From the NCBI GenBank assembly GCA_028687155.1, contig JAQUAR010000004.1, positions 1 through 16,714 on the forward strand: a stretch of DNA of 16,714 nt, in the 5' to 3' direction. Positions within the stretch are counted from its first letter, which is position 1. The number at the start of each line of letters is the position of its first letter. Source of the stretch: Methylacidiphilaceae bacterium. Lineage in GTDB: Bacteria; Verrucomicrobiota; Verrucomicrobiia; Methylacidiphilales; Methylacidiphilaceae. Positions 15,372-16,714 of the stretch are shown here, one piece after another. The notes beneath the pieces were generated by a model, which saw only the letters and a list, made by a program, of their open reading frames with translations, had not been told where the DNA came from and searched no databases. The position numbers were made by a program, and so were the translations under genes.

Positions 15372-16514
15372 ATGAGCCTCAAGTTTTGCCGACTCTGGTT
15401 GCAGAACTGGAAGAACTTCCTCGAAGTAAACGTTGATATCGGAGATCGGCTCTTTCTGGTCGGCCCGAACGCTTCGGGGAAGTCGAATCTTCTCGACGCT
15501 TTTCGCTTTCTTCGGGATCTCGCACTGCCCGGAGGCGGCTTTCGAGAGGCCATCGACCGGCGCGGGGGCGTGAGCGCGATTCGCTGCTTGGCCGCTCGCC
15601 GTTATCCGGACGTCGAAATTCGCGCATCTCTGCAGGACACCGACGGAGATCGTTGGGAATACCAGCTTGCCTTCAACCAGGACAAGCAGCGCTGTCCCGC
15701 CGTGAAGAAAGAAAGGGTCGAGCACAACGGAGAAGTGGTGCTCGACCGGCCCAACGACGAGGACAAAAAGGATTCCGAGCGCCTGACGCAAACTTCTCTC
15801 GAGCAGGTCAACGTCAACCAGCCGTTCCGGGACATTGCCTTTTTTTTTGCTTCGATCCGCTACTTGCATATCGTCCCGCAGCTCGTGCGGGAGCCCGACC
15901 GCTCGGTGGGGAGGACGAACGACCCGTTCGGAGGCGATTTTCTCGAGCAGATCGCCAAGACTCAGGAACGGACCCGCAATTCTCGGCTGCGGAGGATCCG
16001 GAAAGCTCTTTCGGGCGCGGTTCCTCAACTCGTCGAGATCGAGATGAAGCGGGATCAGAAAGGGACGCCGCACCTTCGCGGCAAGTATGAGCACTGGCGG
16101 CCGCAGGGGGCTTGGCAAGAGGAGAACCAGTTTTCCGACGGGACCTTGAGACTGATGGGACTTCTATGGGCCATCCTCGAAAAAGGGGGGCCTCTGCTGC
16201 TCGAGGAGCCCGAACTTTCCCTTCATCCGGGGATTGTTCGAGTCTTGCCTCAAATGCTCGCTCGAGTGCAACGACGTACGGGGCGGCAGATCTTCCTGAG
16301 CACCCATTCCCAAGACTTGTTTACGGACGAAGGCATAGGATTGGACGAAGTGCTCCTACTTCAGCCCTCCGCCGAAGGCACCGAGGTAAAACCGGCGGCC
16401 GAATTTCCGGAGATCGCCGCTCTGCTCGGAGGAGGAAGCAACCTCGCCGAAGCGATTCTTCCGAAGACGGGGCCAACTGCGCCGGAACAACTGCTCTTGG
16501 CCCTCGATCCTTAA
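15372..16514 (+). CDS. AAA ATPase (ABC/OLD-like, AAA_21 type), putative defence protein
   Basis: A 380-residue ABC-type ATPase without membrane segments. Walker A GPNASGKS (31-38) follows the N-terminal LWLQNWKNF segment common to RecF/OLD-like ATPases. The ABC signature-like FSDGTLR is at 254-260, Walker B LLLEEPE at 275-281 with the D-loop position LSLHP next, and the H-loop STHSQDL at 310-316. The insert between Walker A and the signature (about 40-250) contains charged segments and is the variable part. AGGAGs directly precede the ATG. The next gene starts inside the TAA stop (TAATG) and encodes a Toprim-like protein, so the two are coupled and probably act as a complex. Such ATPases sense infection or DNA ends in OLD, Gabija and PARIS-like systems; here that role is inference. 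Codons 157-159 form a run of nine Ts, odd in GC-rich DNA. Confidence 0.85.
   Translation: MSLKFCRLWLQNWKNFLEVNVDIGDRLFLVGPNASGKSNLLDAFRFLRDLALPGGGFREAIDRRGGVSAIRCLAARRYPDVEIRASLQDTDGDRWEYQLAFNQDKQRCPAVKKERVEHNGEVVLDRPNDEDKKDSERLTQTSLEQVNVNQPFRDIAFFFASIRYLHIVPQLVREPDRSVGRTNDPFGGDFLEQIAKTQERTRNSRLRRIRKALSGAVPQLVEIEMKRDQKGTPHLRGKYEHWRPQGAWQEENQFSDGTLRLMGLLWAILEKGGPLLLEEPELSLHPGIVRVLPQMLARVQRRTGRQIFLSTHSQDLFTDEGIGLDEVLLLQPSAEGTEVKPAAEFPEIAALLGGGSNLAEAILPKTGPTAPEQLLLALDP
15840..15848 (+). repeat. T9 homopolymer inside the ATPase gene
   Basis: Nine Ts encode Phe157-Phe159 as TTT-TTT-TTT. Gain of one T would shift the frame and end translation at the TGA at 16088-16090, before the signature and Walker B motifs. 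This is a possible slippage site in replication or transcription. Confidence 0.6.
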
Positions 16515-16714
16515 TGATGTCCGTCAGGAGCACCATCTATGCGACTGTCGAGGGCCTCGTCGATGCGGCCGTCGCGAAAAAGCTGATCGCGCACGTTGGA
16601 GCAAGCCCCGGCGAGATTTGCATCAAAAATGGGAAGACAAATGTCCGAAAGGGGCTCGACGGCTACGTCGCGGCCGCGCGTTACAAGCCTTGGATGGTTC
16701 TGATCGATCTCGAC
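16514..16714 (+). CDS. Toprim-like partner protein, cut by the right edge
   Basis: Only the first 67 residues are in the window and the frame is open to the last base. The ATG at 16514 shares its A with the TAA stop of the ATPase gene; a second ATG follows at once (16517). The sequence opens with a strand and TVEGLVDAAVAKKL (Glu13 within VEG), followed by a basic middle part (KNGKTNVRKGLDGY) and a hydrophobic strand ending in LIDLD (Asp65 and Asp67). A Glu after a first strand and a later Asp-x-Asp after a hydrophobic strand is the metal-binding pattern of the Toprim fold, as in OLD-type nucleases and topoisomerases. The third part of the fold and any extra domain lie outside. A nuclease effector role is inferred from this pattern and the coupling to the ATPase. 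Confidence 0.7.
   Translation, partial: MMSVRSTIYATVEGLVDAAVAKKLIAHVGASPGEICIKNGKTNVRKGLDGYVAAARYKPWMVLIDLD

Noticed and set aside
1..16714. CRISPR array
   Set aside because: No regularly spaced direct repeats were seen in the non-coding stretches, none of which exceeds about 280 bases.

Overview
The window is GC-rich, gene-dense bacterial DNA. Three features suggest an acidophilic, Methylacidiphilum/Methylacidimicrobium-like verrucomicrobium: the cluster ribH-nusB-ftsY-ribD-hpt, an unusual RibH C-terminal half, and a CDC48-type AAA ATPase. This placement is inferred from gene content alone and has not been tested by a search.

Left part (1-4656). The 3' end of a DHA2-type MFS transporter gene runs off the left edge. 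It converges, with a 4-base overlap, on a complete glycogen phosphorylase gene (glgP, minus strand). A divergent intergenic region separates glgP from a gene for a membrane-anchored protein of unknown function. About 280 bases of non-coding sequence with two hairpin-forming segments follow.

Middle (4657-11811). A tRNA-Leu(CAG) gene with an encoded CCA lies just upstream of a full-length two-domain CDC48/VAT-like AAA ATPase. Beyond a hairpin there is a minus-strand gene for a prenyltransferase/terpenoid-cyclase-fold protein. Divergent from it is a long type III-like (Mod) DNA methyltransferase with no restriction subunit in the window. A decayed IS607-family element follows: its serine recombinase TnpA is intact, but TnpB is cut to a short N-terminal stub. 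This section is accessory in character.

Right part (11863-15288). A compact co-directional housekeeping operon encodes riboflavin synthesis (ribH, ribD), transcription antitermination (nusB), the SRP receptor (ftsY) and purine salvage (hpt-like). Several genes overlap or nearly touch, and the operon ends in a GC-rich hairpin.

Right edge (15335-16714). A gene pair starts behind a perfect 9-bp dyad next to a possible promoter. The first gene encodes an ABC/OLD-like AAA ATPase. The second, cut by the window edge, starts inside the stop codon of the first and shows the Glu...Asp-x-Asp pattern of a Toprim domain. ATPase-Toprim pairs are known from anti-phage systems (OLD, Gabija, PARIS), so this is the best candidate in the window for an undescribed defence system. 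The ATPase gene also carries a run of nine T bases, which could make its expression slippage-prone.
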